From: Lindgomyces ingoldianus
Taxonomy: Eukaryota; Ascomycota; Dothideomycetes; Pleosporales; Lindgomycetaceae
Assembly (NCBI RefSeq): GCF_010093535.1
Contig: NW_022985167.1
Coordinates: 1,221,335 to 1,285,334, forward strand
Direction of reading: 5' to 3'
DNA length: 64,000 bases
This document shows positions 11,572 to 21,552 of the stretch, one piece after another (within the stretch, counting starts at the first letter, position 1; each line of letters starts with the position of its first letter). A program made the position numbers and the translations under genes. Below the pieces are notes generated by a model that saw only the letters and a list, made by a program, of their open reading frames with translations, did not search any database and was not told the origin of the DNA.

Positions 11572-13011
11572 ATGAATGTCTTCGCTGCAAATGATCAAGA
11601 GAACTTGGTGCACAATCTGCAGACCGCCGCTGCCGGAAAGTCTCTGAATGCCGGCCTTAAGGGTTTCAATGCCAAAACACCAGGAAACAAAGCCCCGAAG
11701 ACCCCGTTCAAGGTCCCGCTCAACGACGAGAATGGGCCGTTCAAAGGCGGAAAATCGGGTTTGAAGACCAATGGCAAGGGTAACGAGAATCTGTTCATGA
11801 CGGGGAAGAAAGGGGGGAAATTGGAACAGAGTGCATTCGTTACTCCGGCTGGTAGGCTCCCATTCGGTCATTTTTGGCGAAAGAGAAGCGCTGACAAGTT
11901 GCAAACAGGTCCCCGTAACCGCGCCCCCTTGGGTATGAAAACAACCAACGCCAAAAGCAAAGCTTTCCAGACCCCTGCCCCTCTCTCCGCTTCCGTAAAG
12001 ACCCAACATATCAGTCCACGCCTCCGTCGCCCTAAGGTCAAAGTCCATCAACCAGATGTCGAGGCTGAAGAAGAAGAGGATGTTCCGGAGATTGAGTACA
12101 TGCCTCCCAAAGAGATTCCGCTTCCTGATTTCCCGGACGATGAACCGTTGAACCTATCTATGTTCGAAGGGGCAAACATGACCCGAGGAATGCATGCGGT
12201 GTACTTCGACCCTGTTGAGGACGATGGCCGTACCCGTGGAGAACGTGAAATAGAAGAGTCGTTGGCTAGAGACCGAAAGAAGAGGGATGAAGAGTTCGAC
12301 AGGCTCTTCGCGGAGACTATGGCGAAAGAGGATGAGCAAATGAGAAGGCATCTTGGTCTAGAGTCACCAAAGAAGTCGGCTCTGAAGGCTCAAGCCCTCA
12401 GGAAGAAGGCTGCCCCATCGACACTGAAGGCAAGGTCCGCTGCTGCCGCCCTGTCACCACCTCCCAAGCCGAGCTATGCTGCCCCAACTGCAGCGGTCGA
12501 ATCGCGACGCCCTGCCAGCTTCTTCCAAGCTAAGAGGTCAGCAAAGCCAGTCATGGACCCTTCTGCATCCCGCCATGCTGCAGCTACCACTGCTTCAAAG
12601 AGCACCATCGGCTACTCTAAAGGTCGTAGCGCGTCTACCTCCCTTCGCAAGCCCCTCTCAAACGTCACACGACCTACCCCAAACTCTGTAGCAGCCCGCA
12701 GACCTGCCACTGCTTCATCTCTCCACAATCGCAATGCGAGCACTACTTCAGTTGGCGCAAACCCTCGCAGTGCTTTCTCCCGCTCAAGCTCAAGCTCCAC
12801 AAATGCAACTCTCGTCGCGCCTTCTCAAGGAAATTTGACCAACAGAACCGCTGAGGATATACAGCGCGAACTTGAGCTCATGATTTTGCGAAACAACGAA
12901 GATGACGAAGATGTCGAGGCTTGGGTGAACAGTTTCAGCACGCAGCTAGCGGATGATGCTTTCACTGACGATAATGAGATCTTCCAATTTCAACTCCCTC
13001 AAGGTCTATGA
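11572..13011 (+). CDS. Conserved disordered protein, securin-like candidate
   Basis: Two exons (11572-11851 and 11909-13011) give 460 residues. The 57-nt intron is a multiple of three and carries no stop, so an unspliced reading also stays open; splicing restores FVTPAGPRNRAPLG. The N-terminus has a Lys/Asn/Thr-Pro-rich block (NAKTPGNKAPKTPFKVPLND) and then TTNAKSKAFQTPAP. The middle is acidic (EAEEEEDVPEIEYMPP), then a charged helix and a Ser/Ala-rich tail. RAPL at about residue 98 is followed by Asn six residues after the Leu, close to a destruction box. The basic-D-box N-terminus with an acidic C-terminal half recalls securins (Pds1/Cut2), but there is no diagnostic motif and I treat this as a candidate only. 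A conserved fungal protein of unknown role is the safe call. Confidence 0.7.
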   Translation: MNVFAANDQENLVHNLQTAAAGKSLNAGLKGFNAKTPGNKAPKTPFKVPLNDENGPFKGGKSGLKTNGKGNENLFMTGKKGGKLEQSAFVTPAGRLPFGHFWRKRSADKLQTGPRNRAPLGMKTTNAKSKAFQTPAPLSASVKTQHISPRLRRPKVKVHQPDVEAEEEEDVPEIEYMPPKEIPLPDFPDDEPLNLSMFEGANMTRGMHAVYFDPVEDDGRTRGEREIEESLARDRKKRDEEFDRLFAETMAKEDEQMRRHLGLESPKKSALKAQALRKKAAPSTLKARSAAAALSPPPKPSYAAPTAAVESRRPASFFQAKRSAKPVMDPSASRHAAATTASKSTIGYSKGRSASTSLRKPLSNVTRPTPNSVAARRPATASSLHNRNASTTSVGANPRSAFSRSSSSSTNATLVAPSQGNLTNRTAEDIQRELELMILRNNEDDEDVEAWVNSFSTQLADDAFTDDNEIFQFQLPQGL

Positions 13012-13521
13012 GCTACTTGACCTAGAAGAGAATTTCAAGCATGTTAAGTGTCATTCTTTTGGCCTTGAATTGGACGAGCTTGGCGTATTGGGCATCAGTC
13101 GTGTCTTATTGGAAATGTTGAGGACTTCAACGTGTCCACTCATTTCATTGGGCTGCTTTTCTCACTTGGGTAGACGGTTAGCATTCGAATACCAGATATC
13201 TTGTCATGCTTCAATATAATTTTCTAATCGAAGAACTCGTATACTAATGAGAGTCATCTTACGCCTCAATCTCACCTCTAATTGTGCATTACAAGGATGT
13301 GATATTCCACTACCAAAGCAGAATCACTCTAGGGTCCGTTCGAATACAAAATGATTGTTGAGAGCAAAGCCCATGAACGAGGAAGTCTGCACGTGCTTTC
13401 GCGCCTCGGTCTAGCCACACATTAGCCACACATGATTTCGACCTCGTCGCAATCTCTGCACAAAGTGAACGCTGCTCATTCACGTCGTCGCCCCAAGTCC
13501 TCTAAGAACTCGATATAAGCC
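13012..13521. other. Intergenic, upstream of the cyclophilin gene
   Basis: This 510-bp spacer is moderately AT-rich. It contains a close repeat at about 13412-13433 (TAGCCACACAT and TAGCCACACATG). I see no gene. Confidence 0.45.
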
Positions 13522-15641
13522 ATGGGATCGGACGGAATAAAGTCGCCTCGATCGGTGAAACGATCTCGCTCCGAAATGGAGGAAGAAGACAGCAAAGCCA
13601 TAAAGCCTGCTCCAGCTGCAGACGAAGGTGATCCTCCAATTCACAAACAACATGATGATCTCTAACGAATCCCTAGACGACACCTCCTCTGACGACGACT
13701 TCGGTCCTGCGCTCCCCTCTGCAGCCCCCAAGAAAAAGAAAAGGAAACTCCCGTATGAAAAGCTCTACGTCGCCGCCCTACCAACCGCCGGCCGCTATTT
13801 CAAGTCCTTGATGCACAGAGATCAGCTATGCTTTACCACTTTTACCCCTTTCACCGACTTCCTTATAACGAGCTCCATCGATGGCGTAGTCAAGTTCTGG
13901 AAGAAGGACTTTGGTGGCGTGGAGTTTGTGAAGGAGTTCAAAGCGCATACCGGCGAGATTCGATCCGTAAGCGTCAGCGCGGATGGAAGGAATTTTGCAA
14001 CGGCGGGGACGGATTGCACAGTCAAGATCTTTGATGTTGTTACCTTCGACCTGCTGTCTATGCTGAGCTTAGAGTATACCCCGAAATGCGTGTGCTGGGT
14101 ACACGGCCGTGGGAATTCGCTCCCCCTGCTCGCAGTTTCGGCGGACGAGGATTCTTGGATTAGGATATATGATGGGAGAGGCGAGAATCAAGAATCTCTG
14201 CATACGCTGAAGAACGTGCATAAGGCTCCTGTGGCACTGATGGCATATAACAATGCGTACGATTGTGTGGTTTCTACAGACCAGAATGGAATGGTGGAGT
14301 ATTGGCAGCCAAGTGGGAATTACGAAAAGCCTGACAACGTCTTTTCCATGAAGAGTTCCACGAATTTGTTTGAGTTTAAGAAGGTAAATTACCCTTTACA
14401 AATAGAATGTATAGGAAAAGCTAACTAAAAACAGTCTAAAAGCGTGCCGTCGTCCCTTACCATATCGCCCACAGGCAAGCAATTCGCGACATTTTCGTTC
14501 CCAGACCGCAAAATCAGGGTCTTTGACTTCGCTTCAGGAAAGCTGTATAGAACGTACGACGAATCCATCGGGACCATCACCCAGATGCAGCAAGCCGGGA
14601 CCGCTATCCAGCACCTCGAAGATATGGAATTTGGACGCAGGATAGGGGTAGAACAGGAACTGGATCACGCCTTGACTCGACCTCGAATGAACGTCATCTT
14701 TGATGAGACAGGCAACTTCATCCTTTACGGCTCCATGTTCGGCACAAAGGTCATCAATACACTCACTAACCGCGTCGTCAAAGTCTACGGACAGGAGGAA
14801 TTAATACGACCGCTCCATTTGGCGCTGTATCAAGGCCAGCCTGAGAAGAAAGGTATTGTGACTGTGCAAATGGCAGCTAGTGAGAATCCACTGCTCCAGG
14901 AAGCCGAAGCGCGTGATGCTATGCTTGTTTCCACCGGTTCTGGGAAAGTTCGATTTTACATGTTCACCAACGACGCCAAGTATGTCTCCTTCCCTCCACC
15001 CCCCCTTCCCCATCAAACTTCCTAACTCTCTCAGCGTCGCCAAATCCGAACGCGACATCCAAAACGAAAAACCCCGCAACATTTCTTCCAAACCAACCCA
15101 AGAATCCCAACCTGCCGCTACCGGCACCTCCGCCACCATCCACACTACCTACGGCGACATCAGCCTCCGCCTCTTCCCCGAAGCTGCCCCCAAAGCCGTT
15201 GAAAACTTCGTCACCCACGCCAAAAACGGCTACTACAACAACATCATCTTCCACCGCGTGATCCGCAAATTCATGATCCAGACAGGCGACCCTTTGGGTG
15301 ATGGCACCGGTGGCGAAAGTATTTGGGGACGTACATTCGAGGATGAGTTTTCCACGCTGAAGCATGATAAACCGTACACGGTTAGTATGGCGAATGCGGG
15401 GCCACATACGAACGGTTCGCAATTTTTTATTACGACAGAGAAGACGGTGGGTTACTCTTTGCTCCTATCTTCGATGAGGGGATGTTTGCTAACGTCTGTG
15501 TAGCCATGGCTTGACAACAAACATACCATTTTTGGACGTGCGGTCCAGGGTCTGGATGTAGTGCATAAAATCGAGAACACGAAGACATATAAAGAGAAGC
15601 CGGAGGAGGATATCAAAATTATCAATATTTCCATATCATAG
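13522..15641 (+). CDS. cyp15: WD40-cyclophilin peptidyl-prolyl isomerase (PPWD1/CYP15 type)
   Basis: Five exons (13522-13627, 13677-14383, 14435-14979, 15035-15446, 15504-15641) code for 635 residues; introns are 49-57 nt and all phases agree. The N-terminus is acidic with [14 protein letters not shown] and [15 protein letters not shown]40 repeats fill about residues 80-340 ([35 protein letters not shown]). The cyclophilin domain occupies about 480-635 with [49 protein letters not shown] and [15 protein letters not shown]. The catalytic Arg (FHRV) and the FMIQTGD and NGSQFFIT motifs are present. PPWD1 in animals is a spliceosome-associated isomerase, and a nuclear splicing role is likely here too. 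Confidence 0.95.
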
Positions 15642-16241
15642 TGTGAACTAGTAATAATCTAATCATATAACAAGGGAAGCTAAGGACAGGAATTTGCATC
15701 CTATTGACGGTTTTCTTAATTCTAGCAAGGGGTTGAAGTGATAGACCCTCTTCTAAGTAATTATGTTCTATGGTACGTGACGATATACTGGAAGCATTGC
15801 ACAGACTAATCTTGACATTTACTAGATCACAATCTTGAAACATTTAAAGGTCTTTTTTTGTGGCCACCTCCAGGCTCATCCCACTCGGGAACGAAAATCT
15901 TGGCACCCTACCTTTCATATTTCGTAATGCGCTACTACTCTAGGCGCTTTCTTTGCTACGGTACACAAAGATACAGTTTGGGTTCACAAGGGTGTCGTCA
16001 AAGCGGGTCAGCCATCCTCCCTGATAGCGCGCTACCTACTGCTAACTGATTGCTGTCTGATCTGTACAGCTACTTCAAGTCAGGCGGTAGCTCCTTTCGC
16101 TATCACTACTCTCGATCATTTCAAGCACCGGTTTCATACGTTACTAGAGCCGATAACGCACCCTAATTTGATGCACTGGTCTTTCCACCATGCGTGATTC
16201 ACGCGGCGAGGCAATATTGCTTTAAATTGCTCCAATGCTAC
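15642..16241. other. Left edge of the decayed island, no gene seen
   Basis: This 600-bp stretch follows the cyclophilin gene. The frames are short and broken on both strands. It may hold more degraded sequence belonging to the pseudogene to the right, but I cannot recognise any. Confidence 0.4.
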
Positions 16242-17173
16242 TCAATCCCACCTAACGGGACGATGTACAACGAGTATTCGGCCACTTTGCCATTTATGCC
16301 TCACAGTAAATATCCACTCATCTAAAAGACCCAATGCCAAAAAAGGATAAACAACGTCAACACGATAACTGCTACCACCAGGCTTACCATGCTAAACTAG
16401 TGAGAAAAATACCTAGCCAGCTCCCAATGAGCAACCGTCAACTGTTCGGCCGCAAGCGTAACCTGCATCGAATTCAAGACCGTAGAAACTACGGCGAACA
16501 CGAAAAGAATAGGTCCATACAGCCGTTTAAATAAATCACCGTATTGCCGACGCAATTGTTCGGAATGGAATATCTGGGTAAGCAGCGGAGCATAACAGTT
16601 GAGTTGCGTCAACCTCAGCTCGCCGTAGCATTACCTCCCTGATACAACCGAGCCATCGATGACCTGAGTTCTGCGATGAACTGACAGAAAGAAGTCAACT
16701 GCACGCCCTTAGCGATGAAAGGGAGATTGTCCTGCTGAGTGATGTTAAAGTCTAATTTTTCCTAGCAGCGGGAAGCCCTAAGGAAGCCAAATGTTGTCTC
16801 GACTGTCGCCAGGCCGATCTGAGCCCTTATCTAGGGACACCTTCCAGAATCCGTATGATTACAAATGTCGTGGAAGAGGATAAACTTACGGTTGTGGATC
16901 TAGATTAGATGTGGCAGAGGATCTTCTGTGATAATAAACTTGCGACCCTTCACCCTTTGACGATGTAACGCGTTAAGATTGCTGCTAGACAAGGTTGTCA
17001 TAATCCAGAGACGTGGAGCCATGACCTTGAGATCGTGGGAACAAAACTCCTTCTGGAGGAACTGTCTCATGGGTGGAATGCATAGGCAGGTTGAACAGAG
17101 TAGTATTCGGGGACGCAATAGTTATAGGATCGAAATTAGAAATGAGTTGATTTGCTTTTGAAATCGGAGACAT
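16242..17173 (-). pseudogene. Broken gene for a fungal membrane protein of unknown function
   Basis: Read on the minus strand from the ATG at 17173, conserved-looking pieces appear in order but in different frames. These are SKANQLISNFDPITIASPNT; then, in another frame, LNALHRQRVKGRKFIITEDP; then GLATVETTFGFLRASRC and DFNITQQDNLPFIAKGV split by a TAG at 16762-16764. Next comes a one-base frame change near 16620, then GELRLTQLNCYAPLL, QYGDLFKRLYGPILFVFAVV and VLNSMQV. A TAG at 16397-16399 follows, then a hydrophobic segment (VSLVVAVIVLTLFILFLALG) and an end at 16242. The order (soluble N-terminus, RLTxLN motif, two C-terminal membrane spans) matches a family common in filamentous ascomycetes, of unknown function and often misannotated. 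At least two frame changes and two stops make it inactive. Confidence 0.6.
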
Positions 17174-18778
17174 GATTGCACTGAAGAGTAACATCAAGAG
17201 AAGTCGACCCGGTATGTATGATTGGATCGTGTGGTGTTTATATCTTGACAACTCCCTTTCAGCCCCACCCAGCTTAGCGGCGCCAGAGACAGACTGGGTG
17301 ACTGTGTGACTGTGCCAGCTTGGAGCACATCAGCCTGCTGTCCTCCACACTTTTCCTCATCCTGGTTCTCGTGCCTCATTGAGCTCTCTTCTCTTTGACT
17401 ATCAAACACACACTACACAATCGAGCATCGTGGTTCAAACATGGTACGCACTACGGGAGTACTCAGGCAGGGATGAAGTGCGCAAGGACTAACTCTGGAC
17501 TAGGTTCGGCCTGTAACGAATGACGATACTGGCCTGAAGGTGCTCCGCGAGGCTCCAGCAGAAGCAGCCGAGATCATCGAGTGCGTTTATTCCTACAGTC
17601 CTCGATTTTCTGCATCCACACTCAGCAGTTTAGCATCGTTGCCATCCACGGCATTGGAGCGCACCCAGACGACAGCTGGTGTAAGAATGTCGGCACGGCG
17701 GAGAGCCCTCAGTGGGTCAACTGGCTCAACAAGGAAGACATGCTGCCAGCCGTAGCACCCAATGCGCGTATCATGCGATATGGATACCAGTCGCAGTGGT
17801 TCGGGGAAGGAGCAATGCGGCAGAAAGCATCGACGGTGGCACAGCGATTACTGCTAGCCTTGCAGCGTAAGAGAGCGGTACAGACCCTCAGTGCCAGACA
17901 TGCCATTGTTGCTAACTTGATTAGGATTATCCGTTTCGACCGCTGCTCTTCATAGCACATTGCTTCGGGGGGCTAGTTGTGCTGAAGGTAAGTCATCAGC
18001 TGACAGCGGAACACGCCCCCAACTAAGCGTTCACAGGCACTCCTAGATGCCCGGCACGATGAGAGCGAGTGGCCTGGCGTGTTCGCGTCAACTACTGGTC
18101 TAATCTTCTTCGGCACGCCGTTCAGAGGCGCAGAAGGGATGAGCCAAGTAGAGATGCTTGAGGCAGCGCGGCGGGAATACGAGGAGGACGAGGTGCAGGG
18201 GGACATTCTGAAGATACTCGAGCCTGGGAACGAGTTCCTTCAAGAGGTGGTTGACCAATTTGGGAAGACACGGAGACAGGCGAACAAGGCTCAGGTCACA
18301 TGCTTCTACGAGCTCAAGTCAAGCAATGTTGGAAGGATCGTGGGGAAGGTGGATCGCACGGTAGGGTCAGGATTGACTGTGCGTTCTACCTATACTAACT
18401 GTCTATGCAGAGATTCGTGGTTAGCGAGAGCTCTGGCTGCCTTGACCTGTCTGATGCGACAAACAAATTTTCGCTCTCACGAAGTCACTTTGACATGAAT
18501 AAGTTTGGGAAGCCAACAGAAGAAGACTTTGAGACAGTAGGTGAGGTGGTTAGAGACATGATTAGGGCATCCCCCAAGCTCCTGCTAGCTCGATCTCAAT
18601 GTAATTATGCATCATAGGACCTACTAGCATTCAAAGAAGGTTGACCACAGCGATAGATGACGGAAAGCATAAGGTTAGCTTCAGTCTCTAAGGTGTGCTG
18701 GTGATAAATCAGTTTGTTCCCTGTGAAGGAGAGATGCAAGAGCTGAAACGGCTTTTTCTTGGTAAGTCGCCAGCGGCG

Positions 18779-18810
18779 AGCCAGCGAAGAGCCAGCGAAG
18801 AGCCAGCGAG
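18779..18810 (+). repeat. 11-bp tandem repeat in the NLR linker
   Basis: Two exact copies and one partial copy of AGCCAGCGAAG lie just before the NB-ARC P-loop. Eleven is not a multiple of three, so each copy change shifts the frame. Relative to the flanking frames, loss of one unit or gain of two would account for the break seen here. A GTAAGT donor-like site at 18762 adjoins it, but acceptors giving the right frame lie only 28-34 nt away, shorter than any other intron in the window. Confidence 0.8.
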
Positions 18811-20101
18811 GAGTCGTCGCTGTTGTCCATGGTCTAAGTGGTATAGGCAAGACACAGCTTGCAGTGGAGTTTGCGCGGGAGCATCAGCACAGGTTTAGCG
18901 CGATATTTTGGCTGGACGGATCGTCAGAAACCAACCTAAAGCAATCATTTTCAGACATGGCACGGAGGCTGTCACAAGAAGAGCTAACGGCAGATGGGGT
19001 AGAGACACTCAAGCATTCTATCGTTGATGTTGACGTAACAGTGCGTGAGTGTCTCCGATGGCTATCTCTCTCCTCAAATCACGACTGGCTTTTGATCATC
19101 GACAACGTTGACCGCGACCAGTACGACAAGGACGACTTGCAAGCGTACAACGTAAAGGAATATTTCCCTCCCGCAGACCACGGGTCAATTCTTATTACAA
19201 GTAGGCTGGCCAGTCTTCAGAAGCATGGATCAGGCATCAAGATAGGAACGGTTGCTGCAGAGCAAGCAAGAGCTATTCTAGAGAACAATGTTGGGAGAGA
19301 GGTTAAGAGTAAGTCAACATTTACGTTTACAAATACAGATATAGTTAATAATAGATGTTGAACAGACGTTGGCATGATTCTTGAGCGACTTGACGGCCTT
19401 TCTTCGGCCCTTACCCAAGCAGGCTCGTATATTCAACAGACAAGTTTGTCCGCGTTGGCGTACGCAGAAAACTACGATAGAACGTGGGAGCAACTTATAA
19501 AGAAGCAGAGCCGATTTCCACTGGAGGAGTATGGCGACCGAAATGTGTTGACAACATGGACTATGTCGTACGAGCAGGTCCGGAAGCAGAGCAAAGAGGC
19601 TGTGTGTCTGCTCAAGCTGTGGGTGTTTTAGACCATGGGGAACTCTGGTACAAGTTGATCGCTGCTGGATTAGATCTATTAGAGCAGATGGACATTCCAG
19701 CGTGGTTGCAGCATATTGCAGAACACGAGCTGGAGTTTACTGATGCTGTAGGTCTTTTATCGCGCTACTCGCTTGTTGATGCACAGGAAGGCACCAGCAG
19801 CTACTTAATGCACTCAGTAATCCATAAATGGTGCAACCAGCTGGCGAAAGGCGAGGAGCGATACCACCTTTGTTGCGTGGCAGCCGCGCCAGTGGCATCA
19901 AATGTGCCCTCAGAATCGGAGGCAGAGTATTGGAAGAAGCAGAAATGTGTATGAGCCCATGGTGCCAATGTCAGCAGATGGATAATAGAAGAGTCCTTCT
20001 TAGATGGAGGGGATATTGTGGGAGCTTTAATCCCGCTGTGGGTATTGCACACGCTTAGAAAGCTTCTTTTAGATGAAGACAGGGTGAAGCAGGCGGAGGA
20101 G

Positions 20102-20640
20102 ATGTACCAGGGAACACTGCAAGGAAAGGAGAAGGAATGGGGCCTAGAGCATACATCCACGCTCGACACAGTCAACAACTTAGGTAACCTCTACAAGAAG
20201 ATGAGCAGTCTTGATGAGGCAGATGCCATGTACCAGCGGGCACTGCAAGGATACGAGAAGGCATGGGGACCAGAGCATACATCCACGCTTGACACAGTCA
20301 ACAACTTAGGCACTCTCTACGCGGACCTAGGCAGGCTTGACGAGGCAGAGACCATGTACCAGCGAGCACTGCAAGGATGCGAGAAGGCATGGGGACTAGA
20401 GCATACATCCACGCTTGGCACTGTCAACAACTTAGGCCTTCTCTACGCGAAGCTAGGCAGGCTTGACGAGGCAGAGGCCATGTAAGCGAGCACTGCAAGG
20501 AAAGGAAAAGGCATGAGGACCAGAGCATGCATCCACGCTCGACACGGTCAACAACTTAGGCCTTCTCTACGCGGACCTAGGCAGGCTTGACGAGGCAGAG
20601 ACCATGTACCAGCGAGCACTGCAAGGATACTAGAAGGCGA
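20102..20640 (+). repeat. 126-bp tandem TPR-coding repeat units
   Basis: Near-identical units coding 42-residue TPRs begin at 20102, 20228, 20354, 20480 and 20604. Spacing is 126, 126, 126 and 124 bp; the last is shortened by the two-base loss after 20484. Each unit carries a YQRALQGYEKAWGPEHTSTL core followed by DTVNNLGxLYxxLGRLDEAE. Such high identity between units is typical of fungal NLR repeats that are homogenised by unequal exchange. The last unit is truncated. Confidence 0.9.
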
Positions 20641-20645
20641 TCGGT

Positions 20646-21552
20646 CAAAGGGGTATCTCTACCTACATTCTAGCACTAAATACCCTGTGAGGAATTGCCT
20701 CTCTCTCTAGGCGCCAATTCCAAGTCGAAGATGCTATAATCTGGTACTCGGAAGATTTATCAGGCTCCCGGAAGTCCCTGGGAATAATCATCCAACATGT
20801 CAGATTTTGCGTGGCAGTCTTGCTGGTCTGGATAGGGAAACAGATCGTACTAACGCCTCGAGCGAGAGAGTGTTAGTGTAGGAGTATGCTCACGTGCAGA
20901 CTATTATCTATTATCGACTCTTATCCATCGCAGAACAAGGCAGCCTCTAAGCGACATACACTACTCAGAAAACCAAGCTAGAACCAGAAGTAAGATGGTA
21001 TTTGATTGACGCTTTTAAGTACAGATTTGGGTGTTTTCCAAGCGAAGTAGCCGTTAGGAGCATGGCCATTGACACACAGGCATGTGAAGATACTTGGCGG
21101 GCTGCTAAGAGTTGTAGATAGATTACTTTACAACGGCTTGCTTGCGGTATGCAAATGCGTACGATAGAGGGGTACAAGTACTCTTTGTACAGTGGGAAAT
21201 GATGTGGTCAGAGCTATGGTACTTTATTAGGTTTGTCAACTAGGGTGCGAAGACTCCCGTTGCGCGAACGGGGTGGACTTCGTTGGAACTGCTGTAGGGA
21301 AAGCCAGTTTCACTAGTGATGGTAACACTAGTGGGATATGCAAATATGCAAAGAAATTGCAACCTTATTGGCCATCCATTTGATTCCAGCTACAGACAAG
21401 ACAGGTCCCTCCTTATGCAGGACAGCTAACAAACCCATGACAGACTGTGTTGAAAGCCGAATGCTCATCATTTCTAATGGCATTGCAGGCAGTTAGGCGG
21501 GAAGATGCAAAGATTTGGGCAGAGAGGTAAGTGGGTATACGTAGCACTTGAC
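20646..21552. other. Right edge of the decayed island
   Basis: No intact gene is seen. A TGTTAGTGTAGGAGT motif at about 20873 looks like the start of an LTR, but no matching end or target duplication was found. An open plus-strand stretch at about 20952-21122, read from a TAA, includes KLEPEVRWYLIDAFKYRFG and ends in TAG. It resembles a coding fragment but I cannot assign it. A small inverted repeat around ACTAGTG occurs near 21310-21330. Confidence 0.4.

Larger units (their letters stand above)
17441..20645 (+). pseudogene. Decayed NLR gene: alpha/beta-hydrolase, NB-ARC, TPR
   Basis: The 5' part splices cleanly: 17441-17443 (ATG alone), 17504-17580, 17634-17877, 17925-17987, 18037-18360, 18411-18600, 18693-18761. 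It encodes a SesB-like alpha/beta hydrolase with AIHGIGAHPDDSW, FIAHCFGGLVVLKALLD and GLIFFGTPFRGA. After a frame break at 18762-18810 comes an NB-ARC domain: P-loop HGLSGIGKTQLA, Walker B WLLIIDNVD and sensor GSILITSRL. An intron at 19309-19365 is intact. Further lesions are a one-base loss in a T run near 19628 (LLKLWVF, then LDHGELWY in the next frame), TGA at 19952, a two-base loss at about 20484, TGA at 20514 and TAG at 20631. TPR repeats end abruptly at 20645. Such STAND proteins mediate nonself recognition and cell death in fungi. Several lesions make sequencing error alone unlikely. Confidence 0.85.

Noticed and set aside
18762..18806. Intron of 45 nt with GTAAGT donor in the NLR gene
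   Set aside because: Splicing to the CAG at 18806 puts the P-loop out of frame; in-frame acceptors would give introns of only 28-34 nt.
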